Below are positions 11,071 to 22,160 of a stretch of DNA of 64,000 nt, piece after piece. The DNA is from Taudactylus pleione (lineage: Eukaryota; Chordata; Amphibia; Anura; Myobatrachidae): assembly GCA_031769625.1 (NCBI GenBank), contig JAUIMM010000534.1, forward strand, positions 7,394,001-7,458,000. Direction: 5' to 3'. The number at the start of each line of letters is the position of its first letter. The first letter of the stretch is position 1. The notes beneath the pieces are model-generated. The model ran no database searches, had not been told where the DNA came from, and saw nothing but the letters and a program-made list of their open reading frames with translations. Both the position numbers and the translations under genes were made by a program.

Positions 11071-12519
11071 TACAGTTTATTTAGCTGGTGATGATGGGCA
11101 AAGTGAGGTAAGGGGTAGATGCAGAAATAATAACACAGCACAGATGGGATAGTGCGCTCGGCTCCGGTCAGCGGTAACTTGCTGGTACTATAGACTAGTG
11201 TACAAACCAGTTGTCTCTTTTGAGGCCTTTCTCTAGTGCCAGTAACTGTCTCAACGGAAGAAATGCCAGTGATATGGCCGTGCGCTGGGGCTTTATACCC
11301 GGCCCATGTAGCGGGCACCTGACCAGGGTGGCCATGGAGAATGCTGTGTACATATGAACATGGCATGTGGGCGGCAGTTGGTGATGGCCGTGCGGCACAT
11401 CAGCTCTCTGCCCTATACCCCACATCATCATTTTCCCACTGATATTACACAGTGACACATGTGGGGAATCAGTGGGAAATGACAGGTTACTGCTGAGGAG
11501 TCATCACACCCAGAACAGGGTGGTTTAGGGCATCTACTGGCACCACATCAGTTCTACTGCTGGGCCCAGTGACCTCAGCTGTCATGGCTGCTGCTGCCAT
11601 CTCTGCTCCTCCTTTGGTGATGTCTGTGGTGGCAGCTGGCTCTGCTTATAGCCATGAGCCCAGAGCCGGCCCTAGCCCATTTGGTGCCCTAGGCAAAATT
11701 TTGACTGGTGCCCCCTAACAACTTCCCATACTGAGTTGAACAGCCCCTCAGGAAAAAAGCAGGTGGCCCTCCTCAGTAGGTGCTGTCGACGTTTTAAGAC
11801 CCATCTGTCTTTAGACATCAGGACATGTCATGATGAAAAAACCAATGGGTCTTGATACATCAACAGAACCTATGTGATTTGTGACAAAATATCACTTTGT
11901 TACAACTACTGAGGAGTGCCGCCTGTTTTTTTCCTGAGGGGCAGTTCAGCTTGGTGTAGGAATTTGTTTATTATGCCTGGAGGGCACTCTCGAGATTACC
12001 AGTAAATGTATCCAGAGCGTCGGGCTGAATGTATGTATAGAAATATACACACACACATAATATATATATATATATATAATGCTGCTATTAGTGCAAATTC
12101 CACATCTGTAGCCTGAAATGGCCACCACCTCACCCCGGCAGCCTGATACCACCACCCATGAGGGATTACAGCTGCACGTGACAGGTAAAATGCTTAATTT
12201 GCTATGCGACAGGAAGCCTTAATGTTCCTTGACTTGTTACATCAGGCATACCTACCTATTCTCATGGTAGGCCCAGACCTCCCTAGTGTCACTATAGCCC
12301 CACCCCCTGCTGTGTAATTTGGCAAATTGCAGCATTGCGCAGCAGGGGACGGGGCCATAATGACCAAAGCTTAAATACTGAGGTTACAGTCCCTTATAAA
12401 GGATGGGGGGTAAGTTGTGCTTCTGCCTTTGAGACATTTTTTGTGTCCTGTTTCACCTCAGATTTGAGAGTACAGTATCCATAGAACCCACATTCCCCAG
12501 AGCTGTCTCCTATGTGTAT
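11071..12519. other. Intergenic DNA, repeat fragments
   Basis: No gene recognised. A hAT-like left end (CAGAGCCGGCCCTAG) occurs near 11670, without an identified partner. An (AT)n tract is at 12058-12078. The short ORFs here have no recognisable domains. Confidence 0.4.
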
Positions 12520-12655
12520 TATTATTATTATCATTTATTTATATGGTGCCACAAGTGTTCCACAGCGCCTTCCAAAGTACATAAACAAGTAACCAGCGAC
12601 TTACAATACAATACAATGCAGGACACGAACATGGAGAATAAACATAGCTATATAT
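12520..12655. repeat. Dispersed repeat interrupted by the hAT insertion
   Basis: Begins with an ATT microsatellite and a 'GTGCCACAAGTGTTCC' sequence. The continuation appears after the hAT element, from 19979 to about 20130 ('GAGGGCCCTGCTCC', 'AGAGTTTACATTC'). The 8-bp CTATATAT at 12648-12655 is the target duplication. Confidence 0.5.
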
Positions 12656-13703
12656 TAGGGGTGAGCGGGTTCGGATTTCTGAAATCCGAATCCCCCCGAG
12701 CCCCCCCGATCCGAGTCCGATCAGAGTCAGGATCGACTTTTCCCGCCTGACTCGGATCTGAAATCGAGGCAAAACGTCATCATCCCGCCTTCCGAGTCTC
12801 GCGGGTTTTGGATCCTATATAAGGTACCCGTGTCGGCGCCATTTTCTCACTCGGCTGTGGACAGTGAAGAGGGAGGGTGGGAGTTAGGGCTGTGTAGTGT
12901 AGTGTAGTGTAGTGCTGCTGTTGTCCACTACTTCAAAGTCCATAGGGGCTGGCTGTGTTGTGCTGTGCTGCTGTTGTTAATAGGGGCTGTGTCCACTACT
13001 TCAAAGTCCATAGGGGCTGGCTGGACTGTGTTGTGCAGTCAGTTCTCCATAGGGGCTGTGTCCACTCCAAAGTCCTGTGCAGTGTCCCAGTCCTAAAGGG
13101 GTGCTGTAGTGTTGTCCAGGGGGTGCTCTGTCCATCAGGGGTGCTCCCCCCAAGTGCTAAAAAAATAATATATTTTCTGTGTTTGTGAATTGTGTGCGCA
13201 GTAGCCGCACGTGCATCAACAAAGTAGTGCCAAGCGTGCGCCTGTGTCATAAGTAAAGGGCCGGCTGGCTTGACCATTAAAGGGTGCTGTAACCCCCAAA
13301 GTACACTCCAGTCCAAACCAAAAAAAAAATAATTTTCTGTGTTTGTGAATTGTGTGCGCAGTAGCCGCACGTGCATCAACAAAGTAGTGCCAAGCGTGCG
13401 CCTGTGTCATAAGTAAAGGGCCGGCTGGCTTGACCGTTAAAGGGTGCTGTAACCCCCAAAATACACTCCAGTCCAAACCAAAAAAAAAATTAATTTCTGT
13501 GTTTGTGAATTGTGTGCGCAGTAGCCGCACGTGCATCAACAAAGGAGCAGCGCCAAGCGTGCGCCTGTGTCCCATAAGTAAAGAGCCGGCTGGCTCATTT
13601 CTTAAAGGCTGGTGTAACCCACAAAGTGCACTACTCTCCAGCAAAAATAAAAAAATATTTTCTGTGTTTAGCCGCACGTATATATCAAATCGATATAACA
13701 TAA
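12656..13703 (+). repeat. hAT 5' terminal region with 160-bp direct repeats
   Basis: From the terminus there is a palindromic stretch (TTTCTGAAATCC), several GACTCGGAT words in both orientations, a TATATAAGG box at 12814-12823 that may be the transposase promoter, TGTAG repeats (12893-12912), and repeated 'CCATAGGGGCTG' units. Three tandem units of about 160 bp follow (starting near 13171, 13331 and 13493). Confidence 0.75.
12814..12823 (+). promoter_or_regulatory. TATA-like box of the hAT element
   Basis: TATATAAGG lies about 160 bp inside the terminus and upstream of the transposase frame. It recurs at the same place in the relative at 51701 and, inverted, near 17440. Its role as a promoter is inferred from position. 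Confidence 0.4.
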
Positions 13704-15611
13704 ATGGAGGACCAAACTTTCTCTGATAAAAATAAAATAGAGAAAGATCAAGAACCACTTCCTCCTAGTGCTGAAGCTACTGCCACTAGTCATGACATAG
13801 ACGATAACATGCCATCAACGTCGTCTGCCAAGGCCGATGCCCAATGTCATAATAGAGGGCACATACAATCCCAAATGACAAAGTTCAGGAAAATGACCTT
13901 GAAAAAAACAGTTAAATCAGCTGAAGAGAAACGTAAACTTGCCAATATGCCATTTACGACATGGAGTGGCAAGGAACGGCTAAGGTCGATCCCTAGTATG
14001 TTCATGACTAATGGTTCAGCTTCACATGACGATGGAAGCCCTCCTCCCACTAAAAAAATCAAAAGAGTTAAGCTGGCAAAAGCACAGCGAAGAACTGTGC
14101 TTTCTAAGAAGATATCACAAATCCCCAAGGAGAGTCCAAGTGTGGTGGTGGTTGCGATGCCTGACCTTCCCAGCACTGGACGGGAAGAGGTGGCTCTTTC
14201 CACCATTTGCACGCCCCCTGCAAGTGCTGAAAGGAGCACCCACAGTCCACTTGCTGATATGCAAATTGAAGATGTCACTGTTGAAGTACAACAGGATGAG
14301 GATACTGGTGTAGCTGGCGCTGAGGAGGAAGTTGGCGAGGAGGATTCTGATGGTGATGTGGTTTGTTTAAATCAGGCTCCGGGGGAGACAGTTGTTGTCC
14401 GTGTGATGAAAAAGCCCATCACGGTCATGCCTGGGCAGAAGACCAAACATTCCACCTCTTTGGTCTGGCAATATTTCTATCCAAATCCGGACAACAACTG
14501 TCTTGGCATATGTACCATATGTAAAGGTGAAATAAGTAGGGGTAGGGACGTCAACCACCTAGGAACATCCTCCCTTATACGGCACCTGCAGCGCGTTCAT
14601 AAAAAGTTACTGTCAAGTTCAGAAACTTTGGCTAAGACCGTAAGCAGTCCAGGGACACCTAAATCCCGTTGTCCTGTTGTATCCAAGCGCCTGCAAACCA
14701 CACCGTCAACTCCCTCCTCGTCAATTTCCTCCTTAGGATCGGAAGTAGTCCTGCAGGCCATGTCACTGGCATGACTGACTCTCCTATCCGGGATTCCTCC
14801 GGAGGATCCTGCATTGCTACGCCTACTGCTGCCGCTGCTGCTGTTGCTGCTGCTGGGAGTCGTTCATCATCCCAGAGAGGAAGTAGGAACACCACTACTT
14901 TTACTAAACAATTGACCCTCCAACAGTCCTTAGCGAGGAGGATGAAGTACGACAGCAGTCATCCTGAAGCAAAACGTATAACTGAGGCCTTGACTGCTAT
15001 GTTGGTGTTAGATGTGCGTCCGGTATCCGCCATTAGTGCAGTGGGATTTAGACAATTGATGGAGGTAGTGTGTCCCCGGTTCCAAATCCCATCTAGATTC
15101 CACTTCACTAGGCAGGCGATACCGAGACTGTACAGAAACGTCAGAAAAAGTGTCCTCAGTGTCCTGAAAAATGCCGTTGTACACAATGTCCACTTAACCA
15201 CGGACATGTGGACAAGTGGAACAGGGCAGACTAAGGACTATATGACTGTGACAGCCCACTGGGTAGATGTATCACCTTACGCAGCAACAGCAGCAGCGTC
15301 ACCAGTAGCAGCATCTCAGAAACGCCAGCTCGTTACAAGGCAGGCTACGCTGTGTATCACCGGTTTCAGTAAGAGGCACACCGCCGACAACCTCTTAGAG
15401 AAACTGAGGGAAATCATCGCCCAGTGGCTTACCCCACTTAGACTCTCCTGGGGATTTGTGATATCTGACAACGCCACCAATATTGTGCGGGCATTACATC
15501 TGGGCAAATTCCAGCACGTCCCATGTTTTGCTCACACAATAAACTTGGTGGTGCAGAATTTTCTGAAAAGCGACAGGGGCGTGCAGGAGACGCTTTGGGT
15601 GGCCCGAAAAA
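13704..15611 (+). pseudogene. hAT transposase, N-terminal part (BED finger), frameshifted and truncated
   Basis: The first frame (13704-14774, starting MEDQTFSDKN) carries a Lys/Ser-rich N-terminus, an acidic stretch and a BED-type zinc finger at about residues 255-305 (WQYF, then CTICK and HLQRVHKK ligands). The second frame (14669 onward) begins inside the first, so a frameshift separates them. It runs through the RNase-H-like start with LTTDMWTSG and a conserved ISDNATNIV motif. At about 15611 (ARKIS) the reading frame runs into inverted terminal repeat sequence and loses the remainder of the catalytic and dimerisation domains. The protein would cut and rejoin element ends; this portion alone is not functional. 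Confidence 0.85.
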
Positions 15612-17601
15612 TTTCACAAACACAGAAAATAATTTTTTTTTTTGGTTTGGAGTGGAGTGTACTTTCGGGGGTTACAGCACCCTTTAACGGTCAAGCCAGC
15701 CGGCCCTTTACTTATGACACAGGCGCACGCTTGGCACTACTTTGTTGATGCACGTGCGGCTACTGCGCACACAATTCACAAACACAGAAAATAATTTTTT
15801 TTTTGGTTTGGACTGGAGTGTACTTTCGGGGGTTACAGCACCCTTAACAGTCAAGCCAGCCGGCCCTTTACTTATGACACAGGCGCACGCTTGGCACTAC
15901 TTTGTTGATGCACGTGCGGCTACTGCGCACACAATTCACAAACACAGAAAATAATTATTTTTTTGGTTTGGACTGGAGTGTACTTTCGGGGGTTACAGCA
16001 CCCTTAACGGTCAAGCCAGCCGGCCCTTTGCTTATGACACAGGCGCACGCTTGGCACTACTTTGTTGATGCACGTGCGGCTACTGCGCACACAATTCACA
16101 AACACAGAAAATAATTAAATAATTTTTTTTTTGTTTTGGACTGGAGTGTACTTTCGGGGGTTACAGCACCCTTAACGGTCAAGCCAGCCGGCCCTTTACT
16201 TATGACACAGGCGCACGCTTGGCACTACTTTGTTGATGCACGTGCGGCTACTGCGCACACAATTCACAAACACAGAAAATAATTTTTTTTTGGTTTGGAC
16301 TGGAGTGTACTTTGGGGGTTACAGCACCCTTTAACGGTCAAGCCAGCCGGCCCTTTACTTATTACACAGGCGCACGCTTGGCACTACTTTGTTGATGCAC
16401 GTGCGGCTACTGCGCACACAATTCACAAACACAGAAAATAATTTTTTTTTTGGTTTGGACTGGAGTGTACTTTGGGGGTTACAGCACCCTTTAACGGTCA
16501 AGCCAGCCGGCCCTTTACTTATGACACAGGCGCACGCTTGGCACTACTTTGTTGATGCACGTGCGGCTACTGCGCACACAATTCACAAACACAGAAAATA
16601 ATATTTTTTTTGGTTTGGACTGGAGTGTACTTTCGGGGGTTACAGCACCCTTAACGGTCAAGCCAGCCGGCCCTTTACTTATGACACAGGCGCACGCTTG
16701 GCACTACTTTGTTGATGCACGTGCGGCTACTGCGCACACAATTCACAAACACAGAAAATAATTTTTTTTTTGGTTTGGACTGGAGTGTACTTTCGGGGGT
16801 TACAGCACCCTTTAACGGTGAAGCCAGCCGGCCCTTTACTTATGACACAGGCGCACGCTTGGCACTACTTTGTTGATGCACGTGCGGCTACTGCGCACAC
16901 AATTCACAAACACAGAAAATAATTTTTTTTTTGGTTTGGACTGGAGTGTACTTTGGGTGTTACAGCACCCTTTAACGGTCAAGCCAGCCGGCCCTTTACT
17001 TATGACACAGGCGCACGCTTGGCACTACTTTGTTGATGCACGTGCGGCTACTGCGCACACAATTCACAAACACAGAAAATATATTATTTTTTTAGCACTT
17101 GGGGGGAGCACCCCTGATGGACAGAGCACCCCCTGGACAACACTACAGCACCCCTTTAGGACTGGGACACTGCACAGGACTTTAGAGTGGACACAGCCCC
17201 TATGGAGAACTGACTGCACAACACAGTCCAGCCAGCCCCTATGGACTTTGAAGTAGTGGACACAGCCCCTATTAACAACAGCAGCACAGCACAACACAGC
17301 CAGCCCCTATGGACTTTGAAGTAGTGGACAACAGCAGCACTACACTACACTACACTACACTACACAGCCCTAACTCCCACCCTCCCTCTTCACTGTCCAC
17401 AGCCGAGTGAGAAAATGGCGCCGACGCGGGTACCTTATATAGGATCCAAAACCCGCGAGACTCGGAAGGCGGGATGATGATGTTTTGCCTCGATTTCAGA
17501 TCCGAGTCAGGCGGGAAAAGTCGAGCCTGACTCGGATCGGACTCGGATCGGGGGGGCTCGGGGGGGTTCGGATTTCAGAAATCCGAACCCGCTCACCCCT
17601 A
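15612..17601 (-). repeat. Inverted extra copy of the hAT 5' end with expanded 160-bp array
   Basis: Read on the minus strand, this is the hAT terminus: TAGGGGTG at 17601, the same GACTCGGAT palindromic words, TATA box, 'CCATAGGGGCTG' units, then about nine to ten 160-bp tandem units (15612-17090). The outer copy at 12656 has three. It is fused at 15611 to the interrupted transposase and at 17602 to a second, slightly diverged copy of the transposase middle. Confidence 0.85.
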
Positions 17602-19335
17602 TTCCAAATCCAGTCTAGATTTCACTTCACTAGGCAGGCGATACCGAGACTGTACAGAAACGTCAGAAAAAGTGTCCTCAGTGTCCTGAAAAATGCCGTT
17701 GTACACAATGTCCACTTAACCACGGACATGTGGACAAGTGGAACAGGGCAGACTAAGGACTATATGACTGTGACAGCCAACTGGGTAGATGTATCACCTT
17801 ACGCAGCAACAGCAGCAGCGTCACCAGTAGCAGCATCTCAGAAACGCCAGCTCGTTCCAAGGCAGGCTATGCTGTGTATCACCGGTTTCAGTAAGAGGCA
17901 CACTGCCGACAACCTCTTAGAGAAACTGAGGGAAATCATCGCCCAGTGGCTTACCCCACTTAGACTCTCCTGGGGACTTGTGATATCTGACAACCCCACC
18001 AATATTGTGCGGGCATTACATCTGGGAAAATTCCAGCACGTCCCATGTTTTGCTCACACAATAAACTTGGTGGTGCAGAATTTTCTAAAAAGCTACAGGG
18101 GCGTGCAGGAGACGCTTTGGGTGGGCCGAAAAATTTCTGGCCACTTTCGCCATTCAGCGACTGCGTGCCGAAGACTGGAGTGCCAGCAAACACTCTTGAA
18201 CCTGCCCCAACATCACCTGAAGCAAGAGGTTGTGACGCAGTGGAACTCAACCCTCTATATGCTTCAGAGGATGGAGGAGCAGCAAAAGGCCATACAAGCC
18301 TATACATCCACCTATGACATAGGCAAAGGAGGGGGTATGCACCTGACTCAAGCGCAGTGGAGAATGATTTCCGTGTTGTGCAAGGTTCTTCAGCCCTTCG
18401 AACTTGCCACACGTGAAGTCAGTTCAGACACTGCCAGCTTGAGTCAGGTCATTCCCCTCATCAGGCTTTTGCAGAAGCAGCTGGAGAAAGTGAAGGAGGA
18501 GCTAAGACGGAGCGATTCCGCTCGGCATGTGGGACTTGTGGATGAAGCCCTTCATTCGCTTTGCCAGGATTCCAGGGTGGTCAATCTGTTGAAATCAGAC
18601 CACTACATTTTGGCCACTGTGCTCGATCCTAGGTTTAAAGCCTATGTGGTGTCTCTCTTTCCGGCCGACACAAGCCTGCAGAGGTGCAAAGACCTGCTGG
18701 TGAACACACTGTCAGCTGAAGCGGAACGTGACACGTCAACAGCTCCTTCTTCATTTTCTCCCGCAACTGGGGCTGCCAGGAAAAAACTTAGGTATCCTAA
18801 GCAAGCCGCTGGCGGTGATGCAGGGCAGGCAGGACTAAGTTTGGACATCTGGTCCGGACTGAAGGACCTGGCAACAATTTCTGACATGTCTACTGTCACT
18901 GCATATGATACTGTCACCATTGACAGAATGGTGGAGGATTACATCGGTGACAGCATCCAAGTAGGCATGTTAGACAGTCCATACCTGTACTGGCAGGAAA
19001 AAGAGGCAATTTGGAGGCCCCTGTACAAACTGGCTCTATTTTACCTGAGTTGCCCCCCCTCCAGTGTGTACTCCGAAAGAGTGTTTAGTGCAGCCAGGAA
19101 CCTTGTCAGCGAAAGGCGTAGGAGGTTGCTTCCACAGAATGTGGAGAAGATGATGTTCATCAAAATGAATTATCAGCTCTTCCAGGGAGACCAGCCTCCA
19201 GAACGTACAGAGGGACCTGTGGTGGTGGATTCAAGTGGGGACGAGTTAATACTTTGTGAGGATGAGGATGTACACACTGAAGAGGGTGAGGAATCGGTGG
19301 ATGAGGAGGATGAGGATGACATCTTGCCTCCGTAG
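17602..19335 (+). CDS. hAT transposase, middle and C-terminal domains
   Basis: The open frame runs 17485-19335 (616 codons), but its first 39 codons are inverted terminal sequence, so real homology starts at about 17602. It holds LTTDMWTSG, an ISDNPTNIV motif, the insertion domain and the C-terminal hATC dimerisation region (WRPLYKLALFYLSCPP, then SERVFSAARNLVSERR) near residues 505-560, ending in an acidic tail (DEEDEDDILPP). This is the RNase-H-like core plus dimer interface of an Ac-like transposase. It lacks the BED finger, which lies in the upstream broken copy. Without that DNA-binding part it probably cannot mobilise the element, although a trans role is conceivable. Confidence 0.85.
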   Translation, partial: FQIQSRFHFTRQAIPRLYRNVRKSVLSVLKNAVVHNVHLTTDMWTSGTGQTKDYMTVTANWVDVSPYAATAAASPVAASQKRQLVPRQAMLCITGFSKRHTADNLLEKLREIIAQWLTPLRLSWGLVISDNPTNIVRALHLGKFQHVPCFAHTINLVVQNFLKSYRGVQETLWVGRKISGHFRHSATACRRLECQQTLLNLPQHHLKQEVVTQWNSTLYMLQRMEEQQKAIQAYTSTYDIGKGGGMHLTQAQWRMISVLCKVLQPFELATREVSSDTASLSQVIPLIRLLQKQLEKVKEELRRSDSARHVGLVDEALHSLCQDSRVVNLLKSDHYILATVLDPRFKAYVVSLFPADTSLQRCKDLLVNTLSAEAERDTSTAPSSFSPATGAARKKLRYPKQAAGGDAGQAGLSLDIWSGLKDLATISDMSTVTAYDTVTIDRMVEDYIGDSIQVGMLDSPYLYWQEKEAIWRPLYKLALFYLSCPPSSVYSERVFSAARNLVSERRRRLLPQNVEKMMFIKMNYQLFQGDQPPERTEGPVVVDSSGDELILCEDEDVHTEEGEESVDEEDEDDILPP

Positions 19336-19391
19336 AGCCAGTTTGTGCAGGGACACATTAATTGCCAGCTTGTTTTGTGGGGGCCCAAACG

Positions 19392-19450
19392 AACCAATCA
19401 TTTCAGCCACAGTTGTGTGGCAGACCCTGGCGCTGAAATGATTGGTTTGT
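19392..19450. terminator. Hairpin just 3' of the transposase gene
   Basis: AACCAATCATTTCAG is followed after a short loop by CTGAAATGATTGGTT, a 15-bp perfect stem. The same structure recurs in the related element at 53427-53487 with one stem change. It sits about 60 bp after the stop codon, so a role in transcript end formation or transposase binding is possible; neither is shown. Confidence 0.4.
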
Positions 19451-19978
19451 TAAAGTGTGCATGTCCTGTTTATACAACATAAGGGTGGGTGGGAGGGCCC
19501 AAGGACAATTCCATCTTGCACCTCTTTTTTTTCTTTGCATTATGTACAGTTTGGGGCCTAGTTTTTCAAACTGCCATCCTGTCTGCCATTGCAGTATCAC
19601 GCCTAGATGGGTCACGTGTTTGTGCCGCCCACTCGTGTCGCTTAGCATAGTCATCCAGCTACCTCGGTGCAACCTTTTGGACATAAAAACACTATTGTGA
19701 GGTGTGAGGTGTTCAGAATAGACTGGAAATGAGTGGAAATTAAGGATATTGAGGTTAATAATAGCATAGGAGCAGAAAAACCTACAAATTCTGTGATTTT
19801 AGCTGTTTTTATGCTTTTTTTCAAAAAAATACAGATCCAAAACACAAAACCCAGAACCCAAAACACGCAAGGGTGGTTTTGGCAAAACCAATCCAGATCC
19901 AAAACACGAAGAAAGATCCAGATCCAAAACCAAAACACAAAACACGAAAAGTGGCCGGTGCACACCCCTACTATATAT

Positions 19979-20273
19979 TAGCGACCTCTACACCCGCATA
20001 AGCAGCCAAGTGTTAGTTGCCCTAGTGGGGAGTAAGAGATAAATGAATATACAGTAGGTAGAAGCACAAGAGGCTTGAGGGCCCTGCTCCAAAGAGTTTA
20101 CATTCTTAAAGGGATGGGCAGATAAACAGGAGTGACACAGATGGGTCTATCTATCTATCTATCTATCTACAAGTAACTGGATCCCGGTCACCTCAGCAGC
20201 CCCCTCCCATCCCATTATACTTGCCCCCTGTTCCGATGGATGGATGGATGGATGGATGGATATAGTGACACTA
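19979..20273. other. Repeat continuation and microsatellites
   Basis: This is the other half of the repeat interrupted at 12655, followed by a CTAT tract (20147-20168) and a GGAT tract (20235-20262). No gene. Confidence 0.5.
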
Positions 20274-20546
20274 GGGGGTAAATTTACTAAGAATTGAGAT
20301 AGGTCGAGTTTTTTTTTTTTTAATCTCGATTTGCATCGTCTAAACTCTGACTTTTTCTTTTTTTTGGTTTTGGAAATTTACTAAGATGCGAGTTTAACTG
20401 AAAGAGAGTTTCCGATGGTGAAGCAAATCGAGATTTCTCTCCCGAGTTACAAGTGAATATGTGATTACTGACCCGAGATTGCAGTGTGACTAAAAACACC
20501 CGAGATTGTCATCTCGACCAAACTCGATTCTTAGCAAATTTACCCC
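20274..20546. mobile_element. Palindromic MITE (first of two)
   Basis: The ends GGGGTAAATTTACTAAG and CTTAGCAAATTTACCCC are near-perfect inverted repeats, and internal arms pair as well (TCGAG/ACTCGA words). No coding sequence. Confidence 0.65.
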
Positions 20547-20548
20547 TA

Positions 20549-20738
20549 GGAGTAAATTTACTAAAGTGAGAGTTTTAGAAGTGAGTTTTAAAAATGATGT
20601 TGCCCATAGCAACCAGATTCTAGCTATTATCTTCTAGAAGGTACTAGTTAAATGTTAAGTAAAATCTGATTGGTTGCTATGGGCAACATCACTTTTAAAT
20701 CTCACTTCTAAAAACTCTCACTTTAGTAGATTTACCCC
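20549..20738. mobile_element. Palindromic MITE (second of two)
   Basis: The arms AGTAAATTTACTAAAGTGAG and CTCACTTTAGTAGATTTACC pair over about 80 bp, including GATGTTGCCCATAGCAACC against its complement. It abuts the preceding MITE. Confidence 0.65.
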
Positions 20739-21335
20739 TTGGTGTCGCTAGTGTAGGGATTAGTATAATTGGATTGCACATCCAGTACTAGTGTGACAGT
20801 GGGATAGTGCATACTTGGAGCTATACGTAGAAGTTAATAGAGGACCAAGAGACCAGACACCCACATTACTCACATCAGCATTGGATGTGTACTCTAATCC
20901 ATACTTGCCGACATTCAGCTCCCTCCTTCCCGGATGGAGCTGAATGTCTGCAAACAGTGGGGGTGTGTGGCTGGGCATTGGGTCCGTGTTGGGGACCATG
21001 GGTGGAGCCGCATAATCACGTCATCGTGGCCCCGCCCCTCCTCATAATGATGAAAATAAAGGCATTGTGAAGCAGGGGGCGGAGTCACGATGATGCGAAT
21101 CGCGTCACCGGGCCCCACGAGGTGGGGGCTTCTACTAGGTAGTCGGGGGTGCAAGCGGCAGCCGGGAGGCTTTCCTGGCTTTCCGGAGGGTCGGGAGCGG
21201 CACCCGATATTTGGGAGGCTCCCAACCAAATCGGGAGGGTAGGCAAGCCTGCTCTAATCCCCATACTAGAGAATTACCATACACGTGTTACACACTGACA
21301 GGACAAGTTTAGTTTTTCCTTTTCTTCTTTTTCAG
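20739..21335. other. Sequence upstream of the first recognised C2 exon
   Basis: Contains GC-rich repeat remnants (20920-21245) resembling a MITE with 'CCGGGAGG' words. The exon carrying the N-terminal Met of the ligase is not recognised here or further upstream. Confidence 0.4.
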
Positions 21336-21477
21336 TGTCTTCGGCCAAATTCACCAAAAAGAAGCGTTGGTTTGGAGCGGCCGTGTACGCTGAGCTGGCT
21401 GTGGGGGGAATTACCATCAGGAGGACGGCTAAAGCTAAAAGCTGTTCTAACCCTACATGGGAGGAAGCGGTCACTGT
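21336..21477 (+). CDS. Ligase exon: C2 domain, first half
   Basis: The acceptor CTTTTTCAG precedes 21336, and the exon begins in codon phase 2 (V|SSAKFTKKKRWFG). It ends at 21477 before GTAAGTCC with a split Val. The sequence covers beta-strands 1-4 of a NEDD4-family C2 domain (WFGAAVYAELAVGG, NPTWEEAVTV). C2 domains bind membranes and can inhibit the HECT domain in cis. The preceding exon that should start the protein is not found. Confidence 0.85.
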
Positions 21478-21948
21478 GTAAGTCCTATTATCATGTAACG
21501 CTCTGATACTTCTCTGTAGTTACAGGACTGGTGTGGGAGCTGGTGTCCTGCTAATCATGTAACATTAGGGGCTTGTACAGAATTGTCTTATAGTCACAGG
21601 CTCATAGCGGTAAGGCCTGATAGCTGTGCTGTACTGCTGATAGTCCTACACATAATGTAAGCGGGTGGTAGTGCTTGGCACAATGTAATGGGAGTGCTCA
21701 GTACATTGTACATTATGCTACATGGGGCTGTGAGGCAAAGCTGTTACTAGGAGTCTGTTATTACTTCCCATGTGTGCAAGCAGTAAGTTTGTTATCATCT
21801 GTTACTAATGTACTTCCCATTTGTAGCAATGTCACTTTGTAAGAAACACATTTCCCATACAGTATATGGAATAACACCCTCCTTCTCTGTGGTTAGTATG
21901 TCATACAAGAACAAGCCAAATACTAATTGTGTTTCCCCCTGTGTGCAG

Positions 21949-22073
21949 GACGGTAACCCCAGACAACACCCTGGAAGTTAGGGTATGGAGCCACCATGCT
22001 CTGAGAGCTGATACCTTGCTGGGAAAAGCCCTCATAGACCTGAAGCAACCCTTAGACAACCACCATGTACAAT
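21949..22073 (+). CDS. Ligase exon: C2 domain, second half
   Basis: Follows acceptor GTGTGCAG and continues the split Val into TVTPDNTLEVRVWSHHAL, then ADTLLGKALIDLKQPL. This matches the WSH...LLG...DL pattern of the WWP C2 domain. It ends at 22073 before GTAAGC, phase 1. The join to the previous exon is exact in phase. Confidence 0.85.
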
Positions 22074-22160
22074 GTAAGCTGCTCCGACCCTGCACAGGCC
22101 CCAATATTATTATCATTGCAGCCTCTCCTTTAGTAGATGTAGAGTGTTTTATAGAACTTA

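Larger units (their letters stand above)
12656..19970 (+). mobile_element. Composite autonomous-type hAT transposon
   Basis: Terminal inverted repeats begin TAGGGGTG and end CACCCCTA. The element is flanked by an exact 8-bp duplication, CTATATAT (12648-12655 and 19971-19978), the hallmark of hAT. In order it holds a GC-rich terminal region, three 160-bp direct repeats, a BED-finger transposase frame (13704-15611), an inverted copy of its own 5' terminus with about nine 160-bp repeats (15612-17601), the rest of the transposase including the hATC domain (17602-19335) and a 3' noncoding tail. The transposase is duplicated for about 535 bp on both sides of the inverted segment. The outer TSD shows the whole landed as, or was built within, a single insertion. 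Confidence 0.9.

Noticed and set aside
14959..15207. Minus-strand ORFs within the hAT transposase
   Set aside because: Shadow frames of the transposase coding strand.
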